Source of the DNA: Candidatus Solibacter sp.
GTDB lineage: Bacteria > Acidobacteriota > Terriglobia > Bryobacterales > Bryobacteraceae
NCBI GenBank assembly: GCA_025361425.1
Contig: JANYAH010000336.1
Location: forward strand, 1 to 45,116
Direction of reading: 5' to 3'
Length of the DNA stretch: 45,116 nucleotides
Part shown: piece after piece, positions 17,924 to 25,969 of the stretch
Position numbering within the stretch: the first letter of the stretch is position 1
How the letters are laid out: each line of letters opens with the position of its first letter
Program-made: the position numbers and the translations under genes
The notes under the pieces: generated by a model
What the model was told of the DNA's origin: nothing
What the model saw: only the letters and a program-made list of their open reading frames with translations
The model's database searches: none

Positions 17924-19146
17924 TGCGCGGCCCTTTCATCGGTAGCCGTGACCAGCGAGCCGTCGTGCACCAGTTGCTGGCCCGCGATTACCACCCTTTC
18001 GCCGCCCGAAAGTCCACTCAGTATTTCCACCTCGCGGCCATAGACGGTGCCGGTTTCCACGCGCCGCGCATAGACGCGGTTTTTGTCCGCGAACCACACG
18101 AAGACGGTGGATACGCCCTGCGCATCGCGCACCAGCGCCTGCAACGGCAGCGTGACGGCCGAGACCTTTCCGCCGGATTCGATTTTCGCTTCCGCCACCA
18201 TGCCGGCGCGCAGTTCCAGCTTCGGATTGGGCACCGCGATCTTGACGGCGAACGTGCGCGCGGCCGGGTCCGCCGCGTAGCCGATCGTCTCCACCCGGCC
18301 TTCCAACATCCCGTCGCCCAGCGACGGAACTCGTACCTGCGCGCGCTGGCCGATTCGGATCTTGCCGATCTCCGCCTCCGGCACTCCCGCGCGCACCTTC
18401 GCCGGGCGCAGATTCATCAGCACCAGGGCCGTGCGGCCGGGGATCGCCAGAACTCCGCTCTCGATATCGCGCTTCACAATCACGCCGGCGAAGGGCGCCG
18501 TCAACCGCGTGTCGCCCACAGCTTTACGCGCCAGCGATTCCTGAGCCTGAGCCGCGTGGAATGTCTCCTTGGCGGCAAGTTTATCTTCCTGGCGGGTGCC
18601 TTCTTCGGCGAGGCTGTAGCGCTCTCGGGCGGCCAGCCAGGCGGCTTCCGTTTTCTTGTAGTCGTTGGCCGTCAGACTGCCGCGCTCATAGAGCGCCTTC
18701 AACCGCCCATACTCGTCCGCGGTGCGGTCCAGGTCGACCTTCGCCTGCGCCAGTTCCTGACGCCGTACTCCGGCGTCCACCTTCTGCATCGTGGCGCCGG
18801 CGGCGCCGGCTTGCGAAGCCGCGGCGCTCGCCTTGTACTGATAATCGCGTACGTCCAGTTCGGCTAATAGCTGGCCGGCGCGCACCAACTGCCCTTCTTC
18901 GACGTGAACCCGGCTCACCTGGCCGGTGACCTGGAAGGACAGATAGGCCGTCTCCGCCGCCTCCACGTTGCCGCTGGCGTTGATGGCCAGCGGATGGCCG
19001 AAGTGTCCCGGCAGTCGCACGGTCACCAGCTGCGGAGTTTCCGCCCGAGGGGCGGCCGGTTTGGAACCGCAGGCGCCGGTGATCAGCGCCATCAGCAGGA
19101 GTCCCGCTGTGCCGCACCCCCCGAATCGCGAACACAATACCTTCAT
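17920..19146 (-). CDS. RND periplasmic adaptor (membrane fusion) lipoprotein
   Basis: A 408-residue adaptor with a lipoprotein-like N-terminus: hydrophobic 'GLLLMALITGAC' puts the candidate lipidated cysteine at residue 26, although Thr at -3 is not the commonest lipobox residue. 'AETAYLSFQVTGQVSRVHVEEGQLVRAGQLLAELDVRDYQ' is the first half of the biotinyl-lipoyl-like domain, a helical hairpin follows (residues ~95-200), and 'DTRLTAPFAGVIVKRDIESGVLA' is the second half. The beta-barrel and membrane-proximal domains end the protein. It links the pump to the TolC-like channel. ATGA overlaps join it to the STAS gene upstream and to the pump downstream. Confidence 0.92.
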   Translation of the reverse strand: MKVLCSRFGGCGTAGLLLMALITGACGSKPAAPRAETPQLVTVRLPGHFGHPLAINASGNVEAAETAYLSFQVTGQVSRVHVEEGQLVRAGQLLAELDVRDYQYKASAAASQAGAAGATMQKVDAGVRRQELAQAKVDLDRTADEYGRLKALYERGSLTANDYKKTEAAWLAARERYSLAEEGTRQEDKLAAKETFHAAQAQESLARKAVGDTRLTAPFAGVIVKRDIESGVLAIPGRTALVLMNLRPAKVRAGVPEAEIGKIRIGQRAQVRVPSLGDGMLEGRVETIGYAADPAARTFAVKIAVPNPKLELRAGMVAEAKIESGGKVSAVTLPLQALVRDAQGVSTVFVWFADKNRVYARRVETGTVYGREVEILSGLSGGERVVIAGQQLVHDGSLVTATDERAAQ

Positions 19147-19439
19147 GCAATGCTCCTCTTGCCTGCGCCGGCGCGCTCAATCTCCGCCACCAGGTCGTTC
19201 ATCCACGGTGAACGGGCAATCAACTGGACGCCGTTCTGGTGCATCAAAGTGAGCAGATACCGGCCCGCCAGGTCAACGAATTCAGTGCCGCTTAAGTCCA
19301 CTACTTGAGTCATTTGCGGGTATTCCGCGGAGCACCTACGCCAAGTTAGCTCCAGTTCGGTAACCCAGACTCCCACCAGTCTGCCTTCGAGCAGGATGTG
19401 GACTGCATCGCCGCGATCCTCGACCGTTATTCTGAGCAT
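19143..19439 (-). CDS. Single-domain STAS protein heading the RND operon
   Basis: A 98-residue protein beginning MLRITVEDRGDAVHILLEGRL, with 'QVVDLSGTEFVDLAGRYLLTLM' around residue 57, the strand-loop-helix core of STAS domains; in anti-anti-sigma factors the serine/threonine of that loop is phosphorylated. Here SGTEF supplies Ser/Thr, so both switch-like and simple binding roles are possible. GTG starts at 19484 and 19457 would lengthen it; I prefer ATG 19437-19439, which starts directly at the domain and has GGAG 12 bases upstream. It ends in an ATGA overlap with the adaptor gene. No partner kinase gene is seen. Function in the pump operon is unknown; regulation or lipid binding (as for MlaB) are guesses. 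Confidence 0.72.
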   Translation of the reverse strand: MLRITVEDRGDAVHILLEGRLVGVWVTELELTWRRCSAEYPQMTQVVDLSGTEFVDLAGRYLLTLMHQNGVQLIARSPWMNDLVAEIERAGAGKRSIA

Positions 19440-19585
19440 TTCTTGTCGATTCTCCACTGGGTAACAATGCACGACAGGCTCCACTATGAACTACCACAGA
19501 GGTCGAGCTATCTCATTGAAGAATTAAGAAGTTTGGTCGCCGGAAAAGGCCGGCAGCCCAGTGCCAGTGCTGGTATGTTGGCGGA

Positions 19586-19601
19586 TGCCAGCCGGCTGGC
19601 A
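19586..19601. promoter_or_regulatory. Perfect 16-base palindrome upstream of the RND operon
   Basis: TGCCAGCCGGCTGGCA is self-complementary, sits 10 bases beyond the regulator's stop codon and about 150 bases upstream of the STAS start. A weaker related inverted repeat, TGCCAG-TG-CTGGTA, lies at 19562-19575. The position suits an upstream activating site for the sigma-54 regulator, whose C-terminus carries a Fis-type helix-turn-helix. A transcript-end hairpin is an alternative, but no T-run follows. Confidence 0.45.
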
Positions 19602-19610
19602 CTTGTGGCG

Positions 19611-21659
19611 CTACCGCGGGCGGGCGATGCCGAGTTTCTTCATCCGGAACTGCAGGGTCGGGCGCTTCAGCCCGAGTCTCGCAGCCGCGCCCTTTGTGCC
19701 AGAGAGCACCCAGTTCGTGTCGTTCAGCACCTGCAGGATGTGTTGCCGTTCGGCATCTTCCAGACTACCGGCTAGGCGATCTGGCCGCGGTGTCTTGGTC
19801 CTGAGCACCTCTAGTGGAATCTTCAGCGCCGGCCCCGCGGACAAAATCACCGCTCGCTCAATCACGTTCTGCAACTCCCGTATATTGCCCGGCCATGGAT
19901 AGCGGACCATGTGCTCCATTGCCTCGGAGGGGATTGTGCGGATCTCCTTCTTCATCCGGGCAGCACATTGCTGCACGAAGTAGCTGACCAGCAGCGGAAT
20001 ATCTTCCACCCGCTCCCGTAGGGGCGGGACGACAACGGGAAACACGTTCAGCCGGTAATAGAGATCGGCTCGGAACTGCCGGTCCTCCACCATCCGCAGC
20101 AGATCCCCGTTGGTGGCCGCCACCAATCGCACATCGACGCGTACGGTTCGGCTGCTGCCCAGGCGCTCAAACTCGCGCTCCTGTAACACCCGCAACAACT
20201 TTGGCTGCAGCTCCCATGGAATATCCCCCACCTCGTCCAGAAACAGCGTGCCGCGGTCCGCCAACTCGAACCGCCCGATCCGCTGTGCAATCGCCCCAGT
20301 GAATGCGCCCCTCTCATGTCCGAACATCTCACTTTCCAGAAGACCCGTGGGGATAGCGGCGCAGTTGACCTTCACAAAGGTTTTCTCGCGGCGCGAACTC
20401 AGGTTGTGAATCGCCCTCGCGATCAACTCTTTCCCTGTCCCTGTCTCGCCGAAGATCAGCACCGTCGAATCCGACGGAGCGACGGTCTCCACCTGGCGCA
20501 GAACAGCGGTGAGCGCGGCGCTCCGCCCCACGATTTCCTCGAAGAAATAGTTGGCGCGAATCTCGTCCTTGAGGTACAGCTTCTCCTCCGCCAGCCGGGC
20601 ATTGAGATCCTCGATCCGCCTGTAAGCTGCCGCGTTATCCAGCGCAATGGCGATCTGGCCGGCCACCTGCACCAGCAGCGCAACTTCGTCCCCTGTCATG
20701 TCCTCCCGGCGGCTGGCCACGTTGAGTGTGCCCGCAACGCGATCGCCACAAATCAAGGGGACTGCGCACATGCATCGAAATCCTTGCCCGATGAGGTAGC
20801 TCATCACCGGATAAGGCGTCCTCTCGAGGTCTCGACCTTTCCTCACCACCGGTCTGCGCGTCGCAAACGCTTCTCCCGGTGGCGTGCCTTCCAGCGGCAC
20901 CAACGGGTCTTCCGGGAGAACCTGATCCGCTCCATCCCAATCGAGTACGTGCCGGCGAAGTTGCCTGCTTTCGGCATCCCACAGTGTCAGGCTCGTATAT
21001 TCCACATCCAGGGCTTTCCGAAGAGCTCCAGACAGCGCTTCGAACAGCGGCCGTGTTTCCAGTTGGGCCACCACCGCGTTGTTCACTTGCAGCAATAGAC
21101 GCAGCCTGTCTCGCTCGCGAGCCAGTTCCTCCCGTAACGCCGTGGCGGCTTCGAAGTTGAGCGCGTTCTCTACGGCAACGGCAACCTGCCGCGCCACCTG
21201 ACCCATAATCCCGATCTCTTCGTCGCTGTATGCTGCCTTCTCCGATGAGCCGAACGCCAGGCTCCCAAGCTGTCGCCGATCCGTGAATAAGGGCAAGACA
21301 CAGTAGCTGCGTACACCACCTTGCAGCAGCATCTCCATCACCACCGGGAACCGCGTGTCCAATTCGATGTCGGGGAAATAGAGCGGCTGTCTTGTCCTTA
21401 GTACCACGGCTGTGGGTGTTTGGTCCGCCGGAAACTCGTGTTCCACTGCTATTCTGTGCGGAATCGAGGATTCCAGAAGGTACAGTTTGGTCACGCGCCG
21501 TTCCGCGTCATACAGCATCAACCCCAAACCAGCGAACGGCACCAGTCTCGCCAGACAGGGAGTCAGCGCGCGGAATAGCGCGGGCAAGGACTGGTGGGAC
21601 GCTATCTTTTCCGAAACTTCCAGCAGTGCGTCATAGCGGGTACGTAGCGAATCGGCCAT
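19611..21659 (-). CDS. Sigma-54-dependent transcriptional activator, GAF-GAF-AAA+-Fis HTH
   Basis: From ATG 21657-21659 the product has 682 residues. Two GAF-type sensory domains fill residues ~1-170 and ~185-350 ('FPDIELDTRFPVVMEMLLQGG' and 'RCMCAVPLICGDRVAGTLNVAS'). The AAA+ domain follows with Walker A 'GETGTGKE' near residue 405, 'GAFTGA' near 450 that contacts sigma-54, and 'GTLFLDEVGDI' as Walker B. The C-terminus 'TKGAAARLGLKRPTLQFRMKKLGI' is a Fis-type DNA-binding helix-turn-helix. The layout resembles FhlA/NorR-like activators. The start at 21788 would add 43 non-domain residues. It is upstream of and co-oriented with the STAS-RND operon, so it is the likely activator. No haem or metal motif identifies the signal. 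Confidence 0.9.
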   Translation of the reverse strand: MADSLRTRYDALLEVSEKIASHQSLPALFRALTPCLARLVPFAGLGLMLYDAERRVTKLYLLESSIPHRIAVEHEFPADQTPTAVVLRTRQPLYFPDIELDTRFPVVMEMLLQGGVRSYCVLPLFTDRRQLGSLAFGSSEKAAYSDEEIGIMGQVARQVAVAVENALNFEAATALREELARERDRLRLLLQVNNAVVAQLETRPLFEALSGALRKALDVEYTSLTLWDAESRQLRRHVLDWDGADQVLPEDPLVPLEGTPPGEAFATRRPVVRKGRDLERTPYPVMSYLIGQGFRCMCAVPLICGDRVAGTLNVASRREDMTGDEVALLVQVAGQIAIALDNAAAYRRIEDLNARLAEEKLYLKDEIRANYFFEEIVGRSAALTAVLRQVETVAPSDSTVLIFGETGTGKELIARAIHNLSSRREKTFVKVNCAAIPTGLLESEMFGHERGAFTGAIAQRIGRFELADRGTLFLDEVGDIPWELQPKLLRVLQEREFERLGSSRTVRVDVRLVAATNGDLLRMVEDRQFRADLYYRLNVFPVVVPPLRERVEDIPLLVSYFVQQCAARMKKEIRTIPSEAMEHMVRYPWPGNIRELQNVIERAVILSAGPALKIPLEVLRTKTPRPDRLAGSLEDAERQHILQVLNDTNWVLSGTKGAAARLGLKRPTLQFRMKKLGIARPR

Positions 21660-21955
21660 ATCGTCAACGCCCTCGGGCAACGCTGCGCCGCGGTACGCAG
21701 ACCTTCCAGAGAACCCAAAGCTCAGTGTAGCCCTTCTCTGCTTCCCGCCTTCGGTGTAGCTGTGGAAATTGCCCAGCCGCGCGCCCACGTCGCCCGGCCG
21801 CCCTTAGGTCCGCACGGCACTTGCAGCGGGATTTTCTCGGTTGGCGCCGCCATTGCCCCCGGTGGGCAAGTCCAGCATCCGCCGGAGCGCCGCCGCCAAC
21901 TCCACGGCCAACACCGCGAACAGGGGCCATCAACTAAGCCAGCGGCATGAACATA
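21660..21955. other. Intergenic region, no supported gene
   Basis: These 296 bases lie between the rsmA stop and the regulator start, both on the minus strand. A minus-strand open stretch of 41 codons (21929-21804) reads as alanine/leucine-rich but has no ATG at its start and no ribosome site, so I do not call it. The promoter of the regulator should lie here; I cannot pick a convincing one. Confidence 0.4.
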
Positions 21956-22711
21956 CTAATCGATGTTCACGGGCAATGTTCTGCGGAACATCTCCGCGAA
22001 TTGTTCCAGCGCGACCTGCTCCGCCCGCAGGCCCGCCTCCGGCCAGGGGTCAATCGCCTCTTTGCCATAGATCCCGGCGAGATTATTGCGCAGGGTCTTG
22101 CGTTTCTGCCGGAAGCACTGGCTGAGGAATCGCAGGAACGCCGCGCGGTCTCCCACGCCCAAATCCCGCATGTGCGGCGTCAGCAGCACCACGGCGGAAT
22201 CCACCTGGGGCGGCGGCCGGAAAGATCCGGGCTTGACCTCAAATAGCAGGCGGGTCTCAGCGAACAGCGCAGTCTGCAAAGTGAGATAGCCGTACTCGCG
22301 GTGGCAAGGTTTCGCGATCAGGCGCTCGGCGACTTCTTTCTGAATCAGAAAAACAATTCGCGGCACGTCCAGGCGCACCGCTTTCTCCAGAATCGGCGAC
22401 GTGATGTAGTAGGGTAGGTTGCCGGAAATCGGAGCCCGTCCCCATTGGGTAAGGTCGGTGGACAGCACGTCGGCATGCACAATCTCCAGCCGCGGCTCGT
22501 CGGCGAACCGCGTCCGCAGGTGTTCCACCAGGGTGGCATCGATTTCGATGGCCACCACGCGCGCGGCCCTGCGCAGCAGCTTCTCCGTCAGCGCGCCGCG
22601 GCCGGGACCAATTTCGATCACCAAATCTTCGCCCGCCGGGCATGCGGCGACGGCAATACGCTCCAAAATCGCCCCGTTCGTCAGGAAGTGTTGACCGAGT
22701 TTTTGCGGCAA
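21956..22711 (-). CDS. rsmA: 16S rRNA dimethyladenosine transferase
   Basis: A 251-residue SAM-dependent methyltransferase (KsgA) that dimethylates the two adjacent adenines near the 3' end of 16S rRNA during small-subunit assembly. 'LGQHFLTNGAILERI' is the N-terminal signature, 'VIEIGPGRGALTEKLL' the SAM-binding motif I, and 'ISGNLPYYITSPIL' the catalytic NLPY block. Length fits the family. It begins eight bases after the anti-sigma gene, so it is co-transcribed with the ECF sigma/anti-sigma pair, a less usual partner set than the pdxA/apaG context in enterobacteria. ATG 22709-22711 is the clear start. Confidence 0.95.
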   Translation of the reverse strand: MPQKLGQHFLTNGAILERIAVAACPAGEDLVIEIGPGRGALTEKLLRRAARVVAIEIDATLVEHLRTRFADEPRLEIVHADVLSTDLTQWGRAPISGNLPYYITSPILEKAVRLDVPRIVFLIQKEVAERLIAKPCHREYGYLTLQTALFAETRLLFEVKPGSFRPPPQVDSAVVLLTPHMRDLGVGDRAAFLRFLSQCFRQKRKTLRNNLAGIYGKEAIDPWPEAGLRAEQVALEQFAEMFRRTLPVNID

Positions 22712-22719
22712 GGTGGCCG

Positions 22720-23436
22720 CTAGCTCCGCAGGCGGTGGCTGCGGTTGAAGACCACCTGTTTCAGGCCCCAGGTGGGTTGCCCGCTGACCGTGGCCGGCGT
22801 GAACTTTGAGAGTAGAATCAAGCTCTTCATTTCGTCGGTCAACTCGCCCCCTGAGAGATAGTAATCCTGCACGTGGCCGCGTTCGTCAATCAGCAGTGTC
22901 AGCGCCACTTCATTGCCATAAATCAGCGCGCTGCCCGGCTCCAGCCGCGCGTTAGTGCCGCTGGTACCCACGATTTCGCCATCCGGATCGCCCCACTGCA
23001 CATCCGCCGTCAGACCCGCCAGAGGCGGTTCGTAGCTATGGCTGTGCGGGAAACTAAGCGTGGGGAACAATATGCTGAACATCACAAACGCCGAGAGCAA
23101 GCCGCCGGTGACCGGCACCGCGAAGGGCCGCATCATATTGTCGAACGCCAGGTGCGTAGCGCTTACCCAGTGCGCCAAACGGGTAGAAAGATTCTTGTGT
23201 GCGATGCGCCGGGCGCATTCATGCGACGCCATGATTCGGAGTTGGGTGGAGAGCGCGGCGGGCACCGGGGGCCGCGCCATGTCACGAAGGCTCGCGCGCA
23301 TGTACTGCATGGATTCGAATCGCTCGCCGCACTTGCCGCACGCGTCCAAGTGCGCCAACACATACTCCCGCTCACCCGCTGGCAGGTTACAGTCCAGCAG
23401 AAGGGAGATCCGTTCTTGCACGTTTTCACAACTCAT
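22720..23436 (-). CDS. Zinc-finger anti-sigma factor with TonB-like C-terminal domain
   Basis: A 238-residue membrane protein. The N-terminus carries a zf-HC2 anti-sigma motif: Cys3 and later 'HLDACGKCGERF' supply the HxxxCxxC pattern. One hydrophobic helix follows at about residues 103-127 ('FAVPVTGGLLSAFVMFSILFPTL'), then a periplasmic part whose end, 'GNEVALTLLIDERGHVQDYYLSGG' to 'ILLSKFTPATVSGQPTWGLKQVVFN', resembles a TonB C-terminal fold. It would bind the ECF sigma factor encoded just upstream (gap four bases) and release it on an envelope signal. The TonB-like tail is unusual for an anti-sigma factor and could be its sensor. The assignment of that tail is by pattern only. Confidence 0.82.
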   Translation of the reverse strand: MSCENVQERISLLLDCNLPAGEREYVLAHLDACGKCGERFESMQYMRASLRDMARPPVPAALSTQLRIMASHECARRIAHKNLSTRLAHWVSATHLAFDNMMRPFAVPVTGGLLSAFVMFSILFPTLSFPHSHSYEPPLAGLTADVQWGDPDGEIVGTSGTNARLEPGSALIYGNEVALTLLIDERGHVQDYYLSGGELTDEMKSLILLSKFTPATVSGQPTWGLKQVVFNRSHRLRS

Positions 23437-23440
23437 AGCA

Positions 23441-24115
23441 TCACTCTGCCGTTTTGGCCACTAGTCGCGGGGCCGCACCTGTTTTCAGGCTGCCCACGAG
23501 TTCTTCCCGCAGGGCTTCGCGGCCGCGCAGGATTCGAGATTTCACTGTTCCCAATGAAACACCGAGGATTTCCGCGATTTCCTCGTAGGCCAAGTCCGAG
23601 ATATCTCTCAGCGCCACGGCTTCCCGGAAGATCGGGTTGATTCTGTTCAGGGCAGCCTCAATCAGGATGTGCCGTTCGTTGTCAAACGCGGCATCAAACG
23701 GAGAACGGCTGCGATCTGGAATAATCTCCTTCCAATTGCGCGACTCGTCCGGATTCTTATCCAGTTCCACTTCCGCCCGGCGATGCCGGAAAAACCAGCG
23801 GCGGGCGTTGTGGGCTTCATTTACCGTAATCCGGTAGATCCACGTTTTCAGGGTGCTTTGGCCGCGGAAACTCCCTACATTCCGGAAGACCTTCAAAAAC
23901 ACTTCCTGAACTACATCGCACGCCTCACTCTGGTCGTCCAACAGGCGCAATGCGAGTGCGTATACCGGTTGCTGGAAGCGGATCAGCAACTCTTCGTAGG
24001 CCCGTTCCGAACCTTCACGCAAGGATGCTATCAAGTGCAGGTCCGTCACGTCGACCGTTTCCGCCGTCCGTTCCAAGCCCAAATCGAATATGGTCGTGCC
24101 CACCGGGAGCCTCAC
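23441..24115 (-). CDS. ECF-family RNA polymerase sigma factor (RpoE-like)
   Basis: A 224-residue sigma-70 family protein. Region 2 appears as 'LIRFQQPVYALALRLLDDQSEACDVVQEVFLKVFRNVGSFRGQSTLKTWIYRI', and region 4 as 'FREAVALRDISDLAYEEIAEILGVSLGTVKSRILRGREAL'. Region 3 is absent, as expected for ECF factors. GTG 24113-24115 is the furthest upstream usable start; a GTG at VTDLHLIASL would trim about 22 residues and starts closer to where the domain begins, so the start is uncertain. It is followed by its anti-sigma gene and preceded by an RpoE-type promoter, implying autoregulation. Confidence 0.9.
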   Translation of the reverse strand: MRLPVGTTIFDLGLERTAETVDVTDLHLIASLREGSERAYEELLIRFQQPVYALALRLLDDQSEACDVVQEVFLKVFRNVGSFRGQSTLKTWIYRITVNEAHNARRWFFRHRRAEVELDKNPDESRNWKEIIPDRSRSPFDAAFDNERHILIEAALNRINPIFREAVALRDISDLAYEEIAEILGVSLGTVKSRILRGREALREELVGSLKTGAAPRLVAKTAE

Positions 24116-24432
24116 ATTCAGCCTGATCTCAACGTATCAGGAAACAGTCCGCCTTGCAAAGAAGTAGACACCTCCCCGCCGGAAAAGTTCCCAAATCCGC
24201 AAAGTTTGTCCGCAGGCTGGCCAGCTGGTGGGGTGCCCAGCCAGGACTACGCAGCCGGGACGGCTACCTCCCCCGAGATTTGCCATCCCCGCTGCGCAGC
24301 CTAATGGACTCTTCTTTTGTAGCGCGGTCCCGCGCCCGGCGCCAGTAGGATTTCCCCGTTTTGCACAATTATCTAGCCCCGCTGCACCATACACTTACGC
24401 CTCGTCCAATGTGCCAAACTTGTGTATAAACC
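24116..24432. other. Divergent intergenic region between ECF sigma gene and nagA
   Basis: These 317 bases hold the ECF-type promoter at 24165-24191, a 10-base palindrome (GCTGGCCAGC) and a GC-rich 5-bp hairpin with a GTCC loop near 24318-24332. A minus-strand open frame of 85 codons (24394-24137) has no ribosome site and crosses the promoter, so I do not call it. Just before nagA, TATAAA ends two or three bases before the ATG, too close for an ordinary promoter. Confidence 0.5.
24165..24191 (-). promoter_or_regulatory. RpoE-type (ECF) promoter of the sigma/anti-sigma operon
   Basis: On the minus strand GGAACTT (24191-24185) is separated by exactly 15 bases from GTCTA (24169-24165), which matches the E. 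coli sigma-E consensus GGAACTT-N15/16-GTCTAA closely. A start would fall near 24158, leaving a leader of about 43 bases before GTG 24115. This supports self-activation by the encoded ECF factor. Confidence 0.7.
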
Positions 24433-25572
24433 ATGCAACCGCTGCAATGTTCCGGCATCGGCGCTCTCACCGGCCTCCCCATCCAGCTCGCGTTCCAGGG
24501 TTCCGTCCTCTCCGTAACCCCATCCGCCAAAGCCTCCGATCTCTACCTCGCCCCCGGCTTCATAGATCTCCAGGTCAACGGCTTCGCCGGCGTCGATTAC
24601 AATCACCCGCTCACTCCCCACCAGGAGATCGCCCGTTCCCTCCGCGCCCAGTTCGCTACCGGCGTCACCCGCCTCTACCCCACCGTGATCACCGGGGCGC
24701 CCGATGCCATGTACGCCTGCCTGCGCAATCTCGCGGCCGCCCGTGAGTCCATCCCCGAGGGCCACGCCATCGATGGTTTCCACGTCGAAGGCCCCCACCT
24801 CTCTCCCGAGGACGGCCCGCGCGGCGCCCATCCCCACCAGTGGGTCCGTCCGCCCGATCTCGACGAGTTCTACCGCTGGCAGGAAGTTGCCCGCGGCCGC
24901 ATCCGCATCGTCACCCTCTCCCCCGAATGGCCCGAAGCCCCGCGCTACATTGAACGCATCACCGCCGAAGGCGTGGTCGCCTCCATCGGCCACACCCAAG
25001 CCGGCGCCGCGCAGATCGCCGCCGCCGTGGCCTCTGGCGCCACCCTTTCCACTCACCTCGGCAACGGCGCCCACCAACTCCTCCGCCGCCACCCCAACTA
25101 CATCTGGGATCAACTCGCCGAAGACCGCCTGATGGCCGGTTTCATCGCCGATGGCATCCACCTCGGCGCCGCCTTCCTGAAATCCGCCATCCGCGCCAAG
25201 ACCGTTGACCGCAGCGTGCTGGTCACCGACGCCGCCACCCCGGCCGGCGCCTCCCCCGGCCGCTACTGCCTGGCCGATCAGCCCGTCGATCTCACCGAAG
25301 ACGGCCGCGTCGTCCTCGCCGGCACGGACCGCCTGGCAGGCAGCGCCCTCCACATGCACCGCGGCGTCGAAAACCTGATGCGCCTCACTGGCCTGTCGCT
25401 CCCCGACGCCATCCGCATGGCCACCATCAATCCCGCCCGCGCCGGCAAAGTCCCCGGCCGCACCCTGGGCCTCGTGCCCGGCGAGCGCGCCGATATCGTC
25501 CAGTTCCGCCTCACCCCGTCGAACGAAATCGAGATCGTCGCCACCTGGCTCGCCGGAGTCAGAGTCTACTGA
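24433..25572 (+). CDS. nagA: N-acetylglucosamine-6-phosphate deacetylase
   Basis: A 379-residue amidohydrolase-superfamily enzyme that removes acetate from GlcNAc-6-P, feeding amino-sugar breakdown and cell-wall recycling. 'LAPGFIDLQVNGFAGVDYN' has the Gln-x-Asn pair found in place of His-x-His in the single-metal E. coli enzyme. 'GFHVEGPHLS' carries the metal-binding Glu, 'SIGHTQAG' and 'THLGNGAHQ' the metal histidines, and 'VLVTDAATPAG' the catalytic aspartate. Length is standard. The start lacks a ribosome site. No nagB or transporter is adjacent. Codon choice is strongly C-ending (GCC, CTC, CCC), unlike fadN or the RND genes but like the next gene. Confidence 0.92.
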   Translation: MQPLQCSGIGALTGLPIQLAFQGSVLSVTPSAKASDLYLAPGFIDLQVNGFAGVDYNHPLTPHQEIARSLRAQFATGVTRLYPTVITGAPDAMYACLRNLAAARESIPEGHAIDGFHVEGPHLSPEDGPRGAHPHQWVRPPDLDEFYRWQEVARGRIRIVTLSPEWPEAPRYIERITAEGVVASIGHTQAGAAQIAAAVASGATLSTHLGNGAHQLLRRHPNYIWDQLAEDRLMAGFIADGIHLGAAFLKSAIRAKTVDRSVLVTDAATPAGASPGRYCLADQPVDLTEDGRVVLAGTDRLAGSALHMHRGVENLMRLTGLSLPDAIRMATINPARAGKVPGRTLGLVPGERADIVQFRLTPSNEIEIVATWLAGVRVY

Positions 25573-25969
25573 CGGTCGCACTGGCGGTTCGGATCCGTGC
25601 CGGCAATCGCGTCCAGGATGAATTTCGAGATCCGCCCCCGCCGCACCTGAAGTGTAGTGCGGCCGGAGTCCTGCCGGTTTTGTGCGGCGGACAATCTTGC
25701 CCGCTGGCGCCTGGGTCGCGGCCGTCCAACCGGACGAGGCGGGCGCTCCTCCTTGGCTGCAATCGGGCGCCTGGCGCTATATAACGATTCTGTCGAAGTG
25801 CTCTTGGCGACGGAGGTCAGCATCATGTGCAAACTACGTTTTTGGATACTGCTGGCCGTTGCGGAGGAACGGAAGAGGCCAGGCGCGCCTGCGCGCCGTA
25901 CAGGCCCATTCCACCTGCGACTTGAATCCCGTCTCCCACCCGTCCTCGCAGGAGAGTACTCTAGATCTG
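25573..25969. other. Intergenic region upstream of GH116 gene
   Basis: These 397 bases contain no gene I can support. A plus-strand frame open from 25682 into the GH116 gene exists, but its first 96 codons have no signal peptide or domain. TATATAAC near 25778 could be a -10 region with no well-spaced -35. TACTCT at 25957-25962, seven bases before the GH116 ATG, is the best candidate start-site element. Confidence 0.4.

Noticed and set aside
19545-19572. Sigma-54 promoter (minus-strand TGGCAC ... TGC) before the STAS-RND operon
   Set aside because: TGGCAC is good, but the GG and GC elements are nine bases apart instead of ten, and sigma-54 is strict about this spacing. A true promoter may lie nearby, but I cannot point to it.
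21804-21929. 41-codon Ala/Leu-rich minus-strand frame between rsmA and the regulator
   Set aside because: No ATG at its start, no ribosome site, and too short to judge by composition.
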